The translations under genes were made by a program, and so were the position numbers. Below the pieces are notes generated by a model that made no database searches, was not told the origin of the DNA, and saw only the letters and a list, made by a program, of their open reading frames with translations. This document shows, piece after piece, positions 18,193 to 26,957 of a stretch of 64,000 nt of DNA; within the stretch, counting starts at the first letter, position 1; each line of letters starts with the position of its first letter. Origin of the DNA: Glaciecola sp028401415 (GTDB lineage: Bacteria > Pseudomonadota > Gammaproteobacteria > Enterobacterales > Alteromonadaceae); assembly GCF_028401415.2 (NCBI RefSeq), contig NZ_CP171821.2:2418001-2482000 (forward strand). The letters are read 5' to 3'.

Positions 18193-19209
18193 TCAACGCA
18201 AAGGTATTGACATCAATTGGTCGTGAGCAGTCATATATAACGTTTTTTCATCACCCGATAGCGTTGCGTTAGCGGTTGCCTTACCGGTTCTTATTTTGGC
18301 TAAGAGGTCACCTTGTTCAGTAAATACAAAAACGCCGCCTGGCCCGGTTGCAAAAATATAACCTTCACTGTGCACGACCATGCCATCCGGAAGCCCGCGC
18401 TCCCCCTCTTTGCCGACAAGCCCTGAAGCATCATAAAACACACGCTTGTTTTCAAGGGATCCGTTTTCGGCTACATCGTACTGATGCCACATAGCTGCAT
18501 CTCTATCGGATGCGGCCACGATGACTCGCGATTCATCTGTGGTTAATACAATACCGTTAGGATACTTTACCGAGTCATCCTCAAGAATAAGCTCGTTTGA
18601 TGAGGTCAACCTAAAGATGCCGTCAAAGTCTAACTGCCTGTCTCGCTCGCGGTCGCTTAAGCCATAAGGCGGGTCGGTAAAATAAAGATCACCATTGCTG
18701 TGGAAAATAGCGTCATTGGGACTGTTGAAACGTTTGCCCTTAAAGTTATCGGCTAACACAGTGAAGCTAGGAGCGGGTTCATCAAGCGCTGCGTCCATTG
18801 TAACCACTCGTCTGTCGCCGTGCTGCATAATAAGTAGTTTGCCGTCTTTTGTTAACAGCAAACCATTTCCGCCCTCTTTAGAATCGTTTTCGCTAAGGCC
18901 TGTTGCACCAGAGGGCGTCAGATAGACCTCAACTTCATGACCGGGCTTGTATTGATACAAAGTGTTTTGAGGTACATCAGAAAACACAAGATACCCGCCG
19001 TCTTCTATCCACACAGGGCCTTCAGACCATGAATAGCCCTGACCTAATACCGAGAAGCTAGCGCTCGGGTCAACAATTTCCAGCGCAAGGGAATTGTAAA
19101 TTTCTACATACGGCGTATCACTTGCTTTCACATGAGTACTTAACAAGAGTGCAAAGGTGAATGCACCACTTAAGCACGGTTTAATAAAGGTTTGAAGAAG
19201 CTTAGTCAT
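18193..19209 (-). CDS. Secreted SMP-30/gluconolactonase-like six-bladed propeller protein
   Basis: 338 residues. The N-terminal signal region contains CLSGAFTFALLLSTHVKA. The propeller shows family landmarks: LGQGYSWSEGPVWIEDGGYLVFSD (metal-ligand glutamate in EGP), GGNGLL, FNSPNDAIFHSNGDLYFTDPPYG and YPNGIVLT with the conserved Asn and Asp ligands. Relatives hydrolyse lactones such as gluconolactone, but the true substrate cannot be read from the sequence. It is probably periplasmic and monocistronic between ompA and dnaB. Confidence 0.85.
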   Translation of the reverse strand: MTKLLQTFIKPCLSGAFTFALLLSTHVKASDTPYVEIYNSLALEIVDPSASFSVLGQGYSWSEGPVWIEDGGYLVFSDVPQNTLYQYKPGHEVEVYLTPSGATGLSENDSKEGGNGLLLTKDGKLLIMQHGDRRVVTMDAALDEPAPSFTVLADNFKGKRFNSPNDAIFHSNGDLYFTDPPYGLSDRERDRQLDFDGIFRLTSSNELILEDDSVKYPNGIVLTTDESRVIVAASDRDAAMWHQYDVAENGSLENKRVFYDASGLVGKEGERGLPDGMVVHSEGYIFATGPGGVFVFTEQGDLLAKIRTGKATANATLSGDEKTLYMTAHDQLMSIPLR

Positions 19210-19319
19210 AGATAGTCCTCTACTTAAATCATAGATTATTTAAACGAGTCAGAGTGCAATTGTAGACCAGTTATTTATGGGGCGTATTGATCATTTTGTA
19301 CTGCAAATATCATTACGTC

Positions 19320-22211
19320 TTAGTAATTATCTGAAAACTCAGGCCCTGCATAGTTATCAAAACGAGAGAACTGACCTTGAAAGGTCAGGCGGCTTGTGCC
19401 AATGGGGCCGTTTCGCTGTTTACCGATAATAATCTCAGCAATGCCTTTGTATTCACTGTTTTCATTGTAGACTTCATCGCGATAAATAAACATTATCAAG
19501 TCGGCATCTTGCTCAATTGAGCCAGATTCACGAAGGTCAGAATTGATTGGGCGCTTATCGGAGCGCTGCTCTAGACCACGATTGAGTTGCGACAAGGCAA
19601 CTACAGGAACCTCCAGCTCTTTTGCCAAGGCTTTAAGCGATCGGGAGATTTCGGCAATTTCCAATGTTCGGTTGTCACTTAAGCTCGGGACTCTCATAAG
19701 CTGCAAGTAATCGACCATAATCATTGATAAACCGCCTTTCTCACGCGCCAATTTTCTGGCCCTTGTTCGCAAGTCCATGGGCGTTAAGCCCGAACTGTCA
19801 TCAATATATAAACAGTCCCTCTTGTGAAGGCTCTGCATGGTTTGCTGGAGTTTCACCCAATCCGTATCGTCCAATTTGGCCGTTCTGATTTTGGTCTGAT
19901 CCACGCGGCTCAGCGAGGCGAGCATTCTCATCATAAGCTGCTCTGCAGGCATCTCCAGGCTAAACACAAGCACCGGCTTTTCCTGAATCATCATGGCGTT
20001 TTCGCATAAATTCATAGCGAAGGTCGTGTTATGCACACAAATATCTTGAGCAATGAAGTTGTGTTCATTCGGTACCGTCAGGTCGTATACTTGTTCGTAT
20101 CCCTGATAATCGATACTTACGATTGCATCCCAGTAAATATCTGAGCTTGCAATATTTGTTAGATAGTCATCATTAAATAGCTGTGCAAAGTGTTCGACGC
20201 GACTTCTGCTTAAACTTCGTTTGCTAGCGCCTTTCAAATGTGGGTTGTACCCTTCAGGGAGAGGCAAGTTCGCCCTCTGATAAATACTACGCCAAGACTG
20301 ATTGCCCTTGAGAGCAAGAATATAGTCGCATACTGAATCCGGCACGCTATCGACATTGGAGTGATGTCGTTTTTGGCAAAGCCAATCCTGCGCCCGTTTG
20401 ACCCTATCTTGCTTGCCTATCATCCCTATTTCATTGAGGAGAATGTCGAGGCTGTCTCGATGCAGGACCTCGACTTCGTATTGCGGATTATCGAAACCAT
20501 TTTTGCGTCTAAGTTTGCTCAGCACACCAAATCGCAGCAACAAGTGCTGTACTTGCTCGGCAAGCTTGATGGACGCTGTTGCGTAACTCGCTCGCACCTG
20601 ACCGTTTGAACAAAAGTAAACACCGCCATCACACGCAAACATGCGATTCAAGCAAAGTGCGATTAAGTCTTTATCAAGGCAGAATATTTCTTGCGGGAGT
20701 GTTTTCTCTAGCGCCGATTTTCCCCACAGGCCAAAACGCCTAAGCGTATCGGTTACTGGATTAAAACGCTGAACACTTTGCCAAAACGTTTCACTGGTTT
20801 GTTCCCGAAAACCATCCCCTAAGACACGAGTGAGACTGTCGTAACTATCAGGTAAAGGCAGGGCAACCTGATTACGCCATTGACTCACCGTTGAAGCTTG
20901 CACACCCAAACGTTGTGAGATTTGCTTTGAAGTTAACCCAAGCTCTTTTATCGCCGTGTTTACCGCAGCAGAAAACATCGCCTTCGCTAGGCTTATATCA
21001 CCAGTCTTGGCAGAGACGCGGCAGCTGGGCGCTCTTTTATGGGAATTTTGTTCGTTTCTTCCAGCGGACTCTACGCAATTGACTTTTACGCCACGATAAG
21101 CCGACATTGCCTTAATAAAATCGCTGACAATCTCTGAATTGGTATTGGTAAATAAAGGACTACTTTGGGTTGTGCCGCCATCGGACACAAAATAAGCAAT
21201 GGTTTTGACGATATGCGAGGCCATTTTTTTGCATCCGAATATCGGAAGGTGACGAGGCAATGCGATTTTTTCACCCACTTTCAAATTTTCAAGCGCTTGC
21301 CAACCGCCTCCCGTTAAAAATGGATGTGTAAGCGTTGTCTTTACGCTACGCCCGAGGGCAGTCGTTACTTTAAATACTGGTTTTTTACCGTCATCTACGA
21401 ACTCGCTGGCTTTGCTCGGTTTGAGACGGAAATCAGACCTTAGCGAAGTAACATTCGCCTGTTTTTTCACGACCATATCTTCAATGGTTTGCAATTCACC
21501 TGTTTGCGGATTAACCAACATAGAATCAGCAGCAAGGCATTTCCCCATCGACGGCCGGGCAGCAACAATAATGAGATCTGAAGGCTGCAAACCACTGGTT
21601 TTCTTGTCTAGGTCGTCAAAGCCAGTAGAAACGCCAGTGACTTCCGCGTCTTGTTTAACAAGCTCGTCGAGTCGGTCAACCGTTTTCTTTAATACGCTTT
21701 TGACATCCACTGGTCCTTCGCCAGCGGCGGTGCGCTTTTCAGCAATTTCGAATACGCGGGTTTCGGCTAAGTCTAAGACCTCTTTACTGTCTCTTCCCTC
21801 AGGGTTGTAACCCACCTCAGCAATATCATGGGCAACACCAATGAGCTCTCTTACTACCGCTTTTTCACGAATGCTGTGTGCGTAAGCGGCAATGTTGGCA
21901 GCACTTGGCGTATTTTTTGAGAGTTCAATGAGGTATGGGAAACCACCGGCGTCTTCAAGCTGGTTGTGCAGGCTTAATTCGTCTTTAACAGTCACTGCAT
22001 CAACAGATTGAGTAGCATTAATAAGACGAATAATCGCAGCATAAATAATGCGATGAGAGCGATTGTAAAAATCATTTTCCATGATCACATCGGCAACTTT
22101 ATCCCACGAATCTGGCGATATCATCAAAGCGCCAAGAACAGACTGTTCCGCCTCAATGCTATGAGGCGGAATGTTGAGTTTTTCTATATTGTTGGTCGAG
22201 TTTTGTGCCAC
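19320..22211 (-). CDS. dnaB: DnaB replicative helicase precursor containing an intein
   Basis: 963 residues; after removal of a 504-residue intein (residues 225-728) the ligated helicase would be 459 residues, close to E. coli DnaB (471). The N-terminal domain (IPPHSIEAEQSVLGALM) and the RecA-like domain (SLEMPAEQLMMRMLAS, MIMVDYLQLM, ALSQLNRGLEQR, RESGSIEQDADLI) are intact. The intein interrupts the Walker A loop, between ARPSMGK and TTFAM, so the unspliced precursor cannot bind ATP normally. DnaB unwinds DNA at the replication fork and is essential, so splicing should be required for growth. The gene stands alone, not next to rplI as in E. coli. Confidence 0.96.
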   Translation of the reverse strand: MAQNSTNNIEKLNIPPHSIEAEQSVLGALMISPDSWDKVADVIMENDFYNRSHRIIYAAIIRLINATQSVDAVTVKDELSLHNQLEDAGGFPYLIELSKNTPSAANIAAYAHSIREKAVVRELIGVAHDIAEVGYNPEGRDSKEVLDLAETRVFEIAEKRTAAGEGPVDVKSVLKKTVDRLDELVKQDAEVTGVSTGFDDLDKKTSGLQPSDLIIVAARPSMGKCLAADSMLVNPQTGELQTIEDMVVKKQANVTSLRSDFRLKPSKASEFVDDGKKPVFKVTTALGRSVKTTLTHPFLTGGGWQALENLKVGEKIALPRHLPIFGCKKMASHIVKTIAYFVSDGGTTQSSPLFTNTNSEIVSDFIKAMSAYRGVKVNCVESAGRNEQNSHKRAPSCRVSAKTGDISLAKAMFSAAVNTAIKELGLTSKQISQRLGVQASTVSQWRNQVALPLPDSYDSLTRVLGDGFREQTSETFWQSVQRFNPVTDTLRRFGLWGKSALEKTLPQEIFCLDKDLIALCLNRMFACDGGVYFCSNGQVRASYATASIKLAEQVQHLLLRFGVLSKLRRKNGFDNPQYEVEVLHRDSLDILLNEIGMIGKQDRVKRAQDWLCQKRHHSNVDSVPDSVCDYILALKGNQSWRSIYQRANLPLPEGYNPHLKGASKRSLSRSRVEHFAQLFNDDYLTNIASSDIYWDAIVSIDYQGYEQVYDLTVPNEHNFIAQDICVHNTTFAMNLCENAMMIQEKPVLVFSLEMPAEQLMMRMLASLSRVDQTKIRTAKLDDTDWVKLQQTMQSLHKRDCLYIDDSSGLTPMDLRTRARKLAREKGGLSMIMVDYLQLMRVPSLSDNRTLEIAEISRSLKALAKELEVPVVALSQLNRGLEQRSDKRPINSDLRESGSIEQDADLIMFIYRDEVYNENSEYKGIAEIIIGKQRNGPIGTSRLTFQGQFSRFDNYAGPEFSDNY
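20028..21539 (-). mobile_element. DnaB intein with LAGLIDADG-type homing endonuclease and an HTH insert
   Basis: The element encodes 504 residues. Splicing block A starts with Cys (CLAADSMLVNP). Block B has TLTHPFLTGGGW with the TxxH motif. Block F is VYDLTVPNEHNFIA, block G ends in VHN, and the +1 extein residue is Thr. The middle resembles a LAGLIDADG endonuclease, with IAYFVSDGG near intein residue 114 and LNRMFACDGG near 297. Between these lies a helix-turn-helix-like stretch (LTSKQISQRLGVQASTVSQW, about 196-221). Insertion in a P-loop is a recurrent intein site, also used in mycobacterial DnaB. Whether the endonuclease is active is unknown. Confidence 0.93.
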
Positions 22212-22925
22212 GTAACGCCAATGCCTTTTAAAATCGGACAGTTATTATGGAGTAAATCTCACGATTTGTCCTACCCAATCTCCATCGTATTGGTACTTTT
22301 TAAGCACATTGTTTTACAAGGACACAAGTTGCGAAGGCTTTACATAAAGGATGCAGTTAAAGCAGCTTTGGCATATGAGTAAGGAGGTGTGTTAGCTATA
22401 AGCTTGTTTGGCCTGCTCTCTACACCCATCTTACTGTGCGTTGTATCGCGGCCTACTAGTCGTGAAAAGCCTTAGCTAGTGAGCTGAAATCAGGTCCAAC
22501 TTCTTTCAAATCCCGGAATTTTATTATTAAGAAATAACTAAACTGTCGATTTGGGTGCTTGACATGCCACAAAATCCTATTGGATGACATCATTCAAGTA
22601 TGGAAGGCGCAACAACTGATCTACGCAATAATCTGAAAGTACACCAGCCTTAAAACTCTTAAACTCTGAGTCAAGGTTTAGGAAGTCAAAAAGTGACTAA
22701 TCTAATCTTAGCACCCTTGTAAGCACCTGTTTTGATGTAATTAGTCGGGCACTTTCGCAAGGAATAAACTTCTTTAAGTGAACAACACTTAACGACAATA
22801 AGAAGGCTATCCTGATGCATCAAAGAGCCGCCAGGCGCTTAGTCTCCAATCTGTTTTTCGCTCTAAGTTTTAGCGGTATTAGCAATTGTCAAATGTAAAG
22901 GTTCAACGGAATTAGGAATAACTTA
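22212..22925. other. 714-base intergenic region
   Basis: No convincing gene. The right part is AT-rich and leads into an SDR-like gene. The dnaB promoter should lie in the first 100 bases on the minus strand. I see no tRNA fold, repeat or strong hairpin. This begins a roughly 2.4-kb patch of accessory genes. Confidence 0.5.
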
Positions 22926-23522
22926 ATGAAAACAATTTTAGTGATAGGTGCGTCGGGCTTACTCGGAGGAGAAGTGGTCAAGCTATTGTCGCACAACCAC
23001 CATGTGATCAAATCCTCATATAATGATAACGCTTATCCTGTTGACATTACCGATATCAACTCAATTAATACGCTTTTACTTAAAACCGGCAAAGTTGACG
23101 GCATTATATGCACAGCGGGTATGGTTCGATTTGTTGAGTGGTCTAAGGCCTCGGATGATGACTGGGCTCACGGGCTTAAAAACAAACTGATGGGACAGAT
23201 CAACCTCCTTCGATACGGTGCAAGATATCTAAATGACGGTGGGTGCATGGTATTGACCACTGGCGCTTTAGCCCAACACCCCATTGCTGGCAGTGCCATT
23301 GTTTCAACAGTGAACGCTGGTGTGGAAGCAGCTGTCAAAAGCGCAGCTTTAGAATTGAATGACACAAATATCCGTATTACGGCTGTGTCACCGGGCTGGG
23401 TCAAAGAGACAATGCAGTCAATGGGTTTAGATTCTACCTCTGGGACTGCTGCTAAAGATATTGCAATAAAATATGCGCAACAAATCGAAACCGGCGAAAA
23501 TGGTAGTATTATTGTTTTGTAA
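22926..23522 (+). CDS. Atypical short-chain dehydrogenase (Lin1944-like), catalytic Tyr/Lys absent
   Basis: 198 residues, shorter than classical SDRs (about 250). The N-terminus has the Rossmann motif VIGASGLLGGEV, and GIICTAG is the NAG-like motif. Where YxxxK should stand the sequence reads VSTVN (AIVSTVNAGVEAAV), so the catalytic Tyr and Lys are missing. VSPGWV follows as in real SDRs. This matches the Lin1944-like SDR subgroup, whose members keep the dinucleotide fold but lack active-site residues and have no known function. An NAD(P)-binding or structural role is more likely than catalysis (inference). AATTAGGAATAACTT precedes the ATG. Confidence 0.8.
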   Translation: MKTILVIGASGLLGGEVVKLLSHNHHVIKSSYNDNAYPVDITDINSINTLLLKTGKVDGIICTAGMVRFVEWSKASDDDWAHGLKNKLMGQINLLRYGARYLNDGGCMVLTTGALAQHPIAGSAIVSTVNAGVEAAVKSAALELNDTNIRITAVSPGWVKETMQSMGLDSTSGTAAKDIAIKYAQQIETGENGSIIVL

Positions 23523-23778
23523 TATCTAAATCCATGAGGACTCATACGGCCAACATGGTTGTTAGTGGGTAAGTACATAAAAAGGAACATTTGAAGGCCA
23601 ATAAGAGCCCGTGAGCCAGCCCTCAAAAAGGAGTCATCTCAAAACTACTATGCAAAAAAACAACACGATGTATCTGCGCAGAATGGTCATCGTAGTGCAG
23701 ACCACGATCTCCTTGAAACTCACTAATGATTAACTGCCAAATCAATTATGACTCAAAACAAGTAAGAGAAGATAAATT

Positions 23779-24168
23779 GTGCTAACGCACACAAAATCTG
23801 TTGAATTAATAATCGAATCCCTGCAAGAAACAATTACTCTTCTTCAACCTGCTGAAGTTCGCATACTTTTTGCGGCAAGAGCTGGCGCATTGAACAATGC
23901 CGATGAGCCTGAACAACTAGAACGCTTGTGTCGTTACATCAGTCGCCCAGCTATCACTGAGCAGCGCCTAAGCATGACGCAACATGGACAAAGAGCCGCC
24001 TTTTGGCGCTTGTTGTTCGGTCATAAAACTAGCAAAGCCGTCACACTGGAAGCACCGCAAATCAGTCTGATTGAAAGCAGTATACTCAAAAAGACAAACG
24101 CGTTACTGGCTAATGGTGGATACACCTGTCAGGTATGTCAGTTATGTGCTTGGAAAAATTGTAGTTAA
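23779..24168 (+). pseudogene. Chimeric ORF carrying an IS91/ISCR-type transposase remnant
   Basis: An open frame of 129 residues. Residues about 32-70 (AARAGALNNADEPEQLERLC, then RYISRPAITEQRLSMTQHGQ) match the conserved C-terminal region of IS91-family (Y2) transposases, where the LERLCRYI-RPA segment is characteristic. Catalytic HUH and tyrosine motifs are missing, and the family match ends after MTQHGQ. The flanking segments (first 30 and last 58 residues, ending CQVCQLCAWKNCS) are not recognised. It is probably a deletion or rearrangement scar of an insertion sequence that happens to stay open. Expression is not certain. Confidence 0.6.
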
Positions 24169-24400
24169 CTTTTCTATGTCCTTTAAGTCTTAGCGAAAGG
24201 TAGCTTCAATATGCCTTGAAGTCGAGTAAAAACCCCAGCGTAATGTCGTTTTATATACAAAATCAGCATCTTAATGGTGTTTTTTAAGGAATTACGGAGC
24301 AAACCTGAGAAGTTCATGAAGGTTTCAAGGGCAATAAATATCACCCGAGTTAAACTCGCTGACGTGAGTCAGCTTTTACTAAACTTCTAAGGAATTAGAT

Positions 24401-24559
24401 ATGCAGAAAATTAAAAAATACGCGATTGTAGGAGTACTTGCATTGACAGCAAGTCTTTTCTCTGTGTCTGCCAGCGCTTGGCCAATTATTGGACCAATTA
24501 TAATTTGTGATGGTGAAGACAATTGCAGGGTCATATTCTTAGAGAGCGAAGAAGAATAG
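24401..24559 (+). CDS. Small secreted protein, 52 residues, unknown function
   Basis: The frame encodes a protein starting MQKIKKYAIVGVLALTASLF and ending CRVIFLESEEE. A lysine-rich N-terminus, a hydrophobic core and SVSASAW give a clear signal peptide with cleavage likely after SASA. The mature part would be about 25 residues with two Cys close together (CDGEDNC) and an acidic tail. AAGGA lies 7 bases before the ATG, and a strong terminator follows immediately, so it looks like a real monocistronic gene. I do not recognise a family. Confidence 0.7.
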   Translation: MQKIKKYAIVGVLALTASLFSVSASAWPIIGPIIICDGEDNCRVIFLESEEE

Positions 24560-24568
24560 TAGTATTTC

Positions 24569-24606
24569 GTTCGGTCATTATTATTGATTAGTGACCGAAC
24601 TTTTGT
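24569..24606 (+). terminator. Rho-independent terminator after the 52-residue gene
   Basis: A perfect 9-bp stem, GTTCGGTCA / TGACCGAAC, is followed by TTTTG. It starts 10 bases after the stop of the small secreted protein gene and also faces the end of the minus-strand DUF4097 gene. Confidence 0.85.
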
Positions 24607-24644
24607 TTACTAACACCGCTTCACGGCTTATTTGTCGCAGCTAA

Positions 24645-25640
24645 TTATTGCTCGCTCAAAGTTATCCTGCCGTTAACCGTGGTGATATCGACTCTTGCAT
24701 CGGGATTGCCCGCTGAAAAGCGAAGCCATCTGCGTGGACCATATTCTGCTTTTTGCGGCTCATCATCGCTTAAACGATTGCGAATACTGCCACCGGCGTG
24801 TGCCTCAATATCAAATTGCGCTTGAACGTCGCTGGGGAGCTCAAGTTCAATACTGCCGCCAACAGAGCTTAAATTAACTACCGCAGATGGTAGCAATGAC
24901 ATAGAAAGCTCCAAACTGCCGTTTACTGTATTTGCTTCAACGGTTGACACACCTTGCAGGTTGAAATCCATATCTCCGTTAACCGTTTCGGCAGTAATCT
25001 CTGTCGCATTGCTGTCGATATTCAAATTGCCGTTCACCGCACCTACTTTAATTCCCTGCTCACCCACGTGTCCAATCTTCACATCACCATTAATGGTTTC
25101 TACGTCAAGACTACCTTGCATGGATTGCGCGTCAATATCGCCATTGACTGTTTGTAAACTGATACTGTTGTTTAAGTTTTTGGCGCTAATGTCACCATTC
25201 ACTAACTCCAGTGAACTGCCTCCCTGTACGCCGTCAATGTTCACGTTTGCATTTACCGCATCATAATTCACTCGAGCGTTGGTAGGCACGTAAATGAGAA
25301 TGTCGTCACCGTCTATCGAACCTGCATTCCAATTACCCCAGCTGCGGTTTTCCTCAACTTTGATAATGATTTCAACGGTTTTACCGTTCCGTTCAAAGAT
25401 AAACTCTTCGGTATCATCTCCCAGCTCGCCACTTATGCTCACTTGAGATTTATCCCAAACTCGAATTTCTGCCGTTCCACTGGTGTGCTCAATTTGCACA
25501 ATACCATTGGGATCTGCATCCATCACTTCATCTACTTTTTCACCGGCGTAAGCCAGCGATATCGAGCCGATTGAAACTACAAGGGCCAATACGCTTGCGC
25601 CAACTACGCGCTTAATACTATGTGTATTGTGTTCATTCAT
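24645..25640 (-). CDS. Periplasmic DUF4097-type beta-helix protein
   Basis: 331 residues with a signal peptide (ALVVSIGSISLAYAGEK). The body consists of short repeated beta units such as LELVNGDISAKNL, LQTVNGDIDAQ, VETINGDVKIG and AETVNGDMDF, where a VNGD/INGD turn recurs about every 20 residues. This is the pattern of DUF4097 (LiaX/putative adhesin-like) right-handed beta-helix proteins. These often follow ECF sigma/anti-sigma pairs and are thought to take part in envelope stress sensing (family context; the function here is inferred). It lies 10 bases after the anti-sigma-like gene. Confidence 0.82.
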   Translation of the reverse strand: MNEHNTHSIKRVVGASVLALVVSIGSISLAYAGEKVDEVMDADPNGIVQIEHTSGTAEIRVWDKSQVSISGELGDDTEEFIFERNGKTVEIIIKVEENRSWGNWNAGSIDGDDILIYVPTNARVNYDAVNANVNIDGVQGGSSLELVNGDISAKNLNNSISLQTVNGDIDAQSMQGSLDVETINGDVKIGHVGEQGIKVGAVNGNLNIDSNATEITAETVNGDMDFNLQGVSTVEANTVNGSLELSMSLLPSAVVNLSSVGGSIELELPSDVQAQFDIEAHAGGSIRNRLSDDEPQKAEYGPRRWLRFSAGNPDARVDITTVNGRITLSEQ

Positions 25641-25649
25641 TGCATACTC

Positions 25650-26213
25650 CTAAATATGTTGCCAAGACGGCACATGCGCCTTTTCAATAAGGGCAAGTTG
25701 CTGCTGATATACTTGTTTTAACATGCGCAATAAAGCGGGATTGTTTGGCGATGTCTCAAGCGCTTTTTTTATGGCGTCTTCGGCTTCATCAAGCTCTTGC
25801 ATTTGTTTTTGCCAATCGTTAGATGCTGGACTCATGTTTTCAAAGCTTGCCAGTAGTGCCTGCTTTTGCTGCTGATGATTCTCACTCATGCTTTTGACTA
25901 ACAACTCACTTTGAGACTGATGCCCTGCGTAAAAGCTCAAGCCCGCCACAAGCATCACGGCAAATACCGATGCAAATACCGCAGTACGCTGAAAACCAAA
26001 TCCCCATCCACGATGGACACTCTTCTCCTGATAGACTTCGTGTTTATCAAAACCTTGGATCCCGTATTCAATTCCTTGCCAAAGATCTCTACTTGGCAAT
26101 TTCTCAGAGTTGATGCGCATTTGAGTGATAGATTCGTCTAGCAAATTTTGCGAGCTAAGGCTTTTATCGCTTGAGTTATCCACCGCCTCTTTATTCAATC
26201 CACCCTTATTCAT
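25650..26213 (-). CDS. Probable anti-sigma factor, single-pass membrane protein
   Basis: 187 residues. The N-terminal cytoplasmic part (about 1-70) contains the segment LPSRDLWQGIEYGI. One membrane helix (about 77-98, TAVFASVFAVMLVAGLSFYAG) is followed by a polar periplasmic region rich in Gln and predicted helical. There is no recognisable zinc motif. The start overlaps the ECF sigma stop by 8 bases, the usual arrangement for a cognate anti-sigma factor. The role is inferred mainly from this context. Confidence 0.75.
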   Translation of the reverse strand: MNKGGLNKEAVDNSSDKSLSSQNLLDESITQMRINSEKLPSRDLWQGIEYGIQGFDKHEVYQEKSVHRGWGFGFQRTAVFASVFAVMLVAGLSFYAGHQSQSELLVKSMSENHQQQKQALLASFENMSPASNDWQKQMQELDEAEDAIKKALETSPNNPALLRMLKQVYQQQLALIEKAHVPSWQHI

Positions 26214-26832
26214 TTATTGCTGCCTCTAACAAATTCTTCGCTTTATGATATTGAACTTTGCTGGTACTCACTGAAATACCTAAGTTTTCTGCAATCTGTT
26301 CGTGTCGATAGCCCTCAACAGCATACAATATAAAAACGTGGCGCATACGCTGGGGCAGTTGCAGTACAAGTTTTTCAAATTCATCTTCACAATAATCCCC
26401 CCAGCCAGCGCATTCTTGTTGCGTTGAATCATCTATCGAAAACATCTTTTGCCACCATGAGCGCTGCTTTCGAATGTATGAGATGCACACATTACTTGCA
26501 ACTGCATGCAGATAAGTCGAGAACTTGCTCTCTCCCTTAAAGTTCTGCATCTTTTGCCATAGCTGAATGAAGACTTCTTGTGCGGCATCTTCCGCCTGCG
26601 ACTTGTCGGCGCATAACCGAAAACAAAGTCCATACACTCTTGCTACATGTAAATCATAAAGTTTTCGATACGCAATCGTGTCGCCCTGCTGGGCTAGGCG
26701 AACTAACCCAAGCTCCTCATCTTTACTAGCTTGATAAGCGGAATTCTCGTGAACACTTTCACTGTCTTGCACTAATTGCATATGCGACGTTAGTTCCTTG
26801 GTAACAGCTTTTTTTCGGTATATATTTGTCAT
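26206..26832 (-). CDS. ECF-type RNA polymerase sigma factor
   Basis: 208 residues. Sigma region 2 (about 45-115) has the conserved DAAQEVFIQLWQ and FSTYLHAVASNVCISYIRK. Region 4 (about 150-205) has LPQRMRHVFILYAVEGYRHE and the HTH IAENLGISVSTSKVQYHKAK. It directs transcription of an extracytoplasmic-stress-type regulon, probably including its own operon. An N-terminal extension of about 40 residues precedes region 2. It is divergent from the MOSC gene. It heads a three-gene operon with the anti-sigma and DUF4097 genes. Confidence 0.92.
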   Translation of the reverse strand: MTNIYRKKAVTKELTSHMQLVQDSESVHENSAYQASKDEELGLVRLAQQGDTIAYRKLYDLHVARVYGLCFRLCADKSQAEDAAQEVFIQLWQKMQNFKGESKFSTYLHAVASNVCISYIRKQRSWWQKMFSIDDSTQQECAGWGDYCEDEFEKLVLQLPQRMRHVFILYAVEGYRHEQIAENLGISVSTSKVQYHKAKNLLEAAINE

Positions 26833-26957
26833 TACTGTTTAATATGTCGGTGCTTAAACTCAAAAGGTTTATTCAGAGTATCTTATGTTTGCGGCAAAAG
26901 GGACTTCCATCTAAGATTAGGTCAAGTTTTTCATTTTCAAAACTCAGTGGAATCAAT

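Noticed and set aside
21412..21810. 132-residue plus-strand frame opposite dnaB
   Set aside because: It lies entirely opposite the helicase/intein coding sequence, has no ribosome binding site and no family features.
23168..23626. 152-residue minus-strand frame opposite the SDR gene
   Set aside because: Mirror of the SDR coding frame; no ribosome binding site or homology that I can see.
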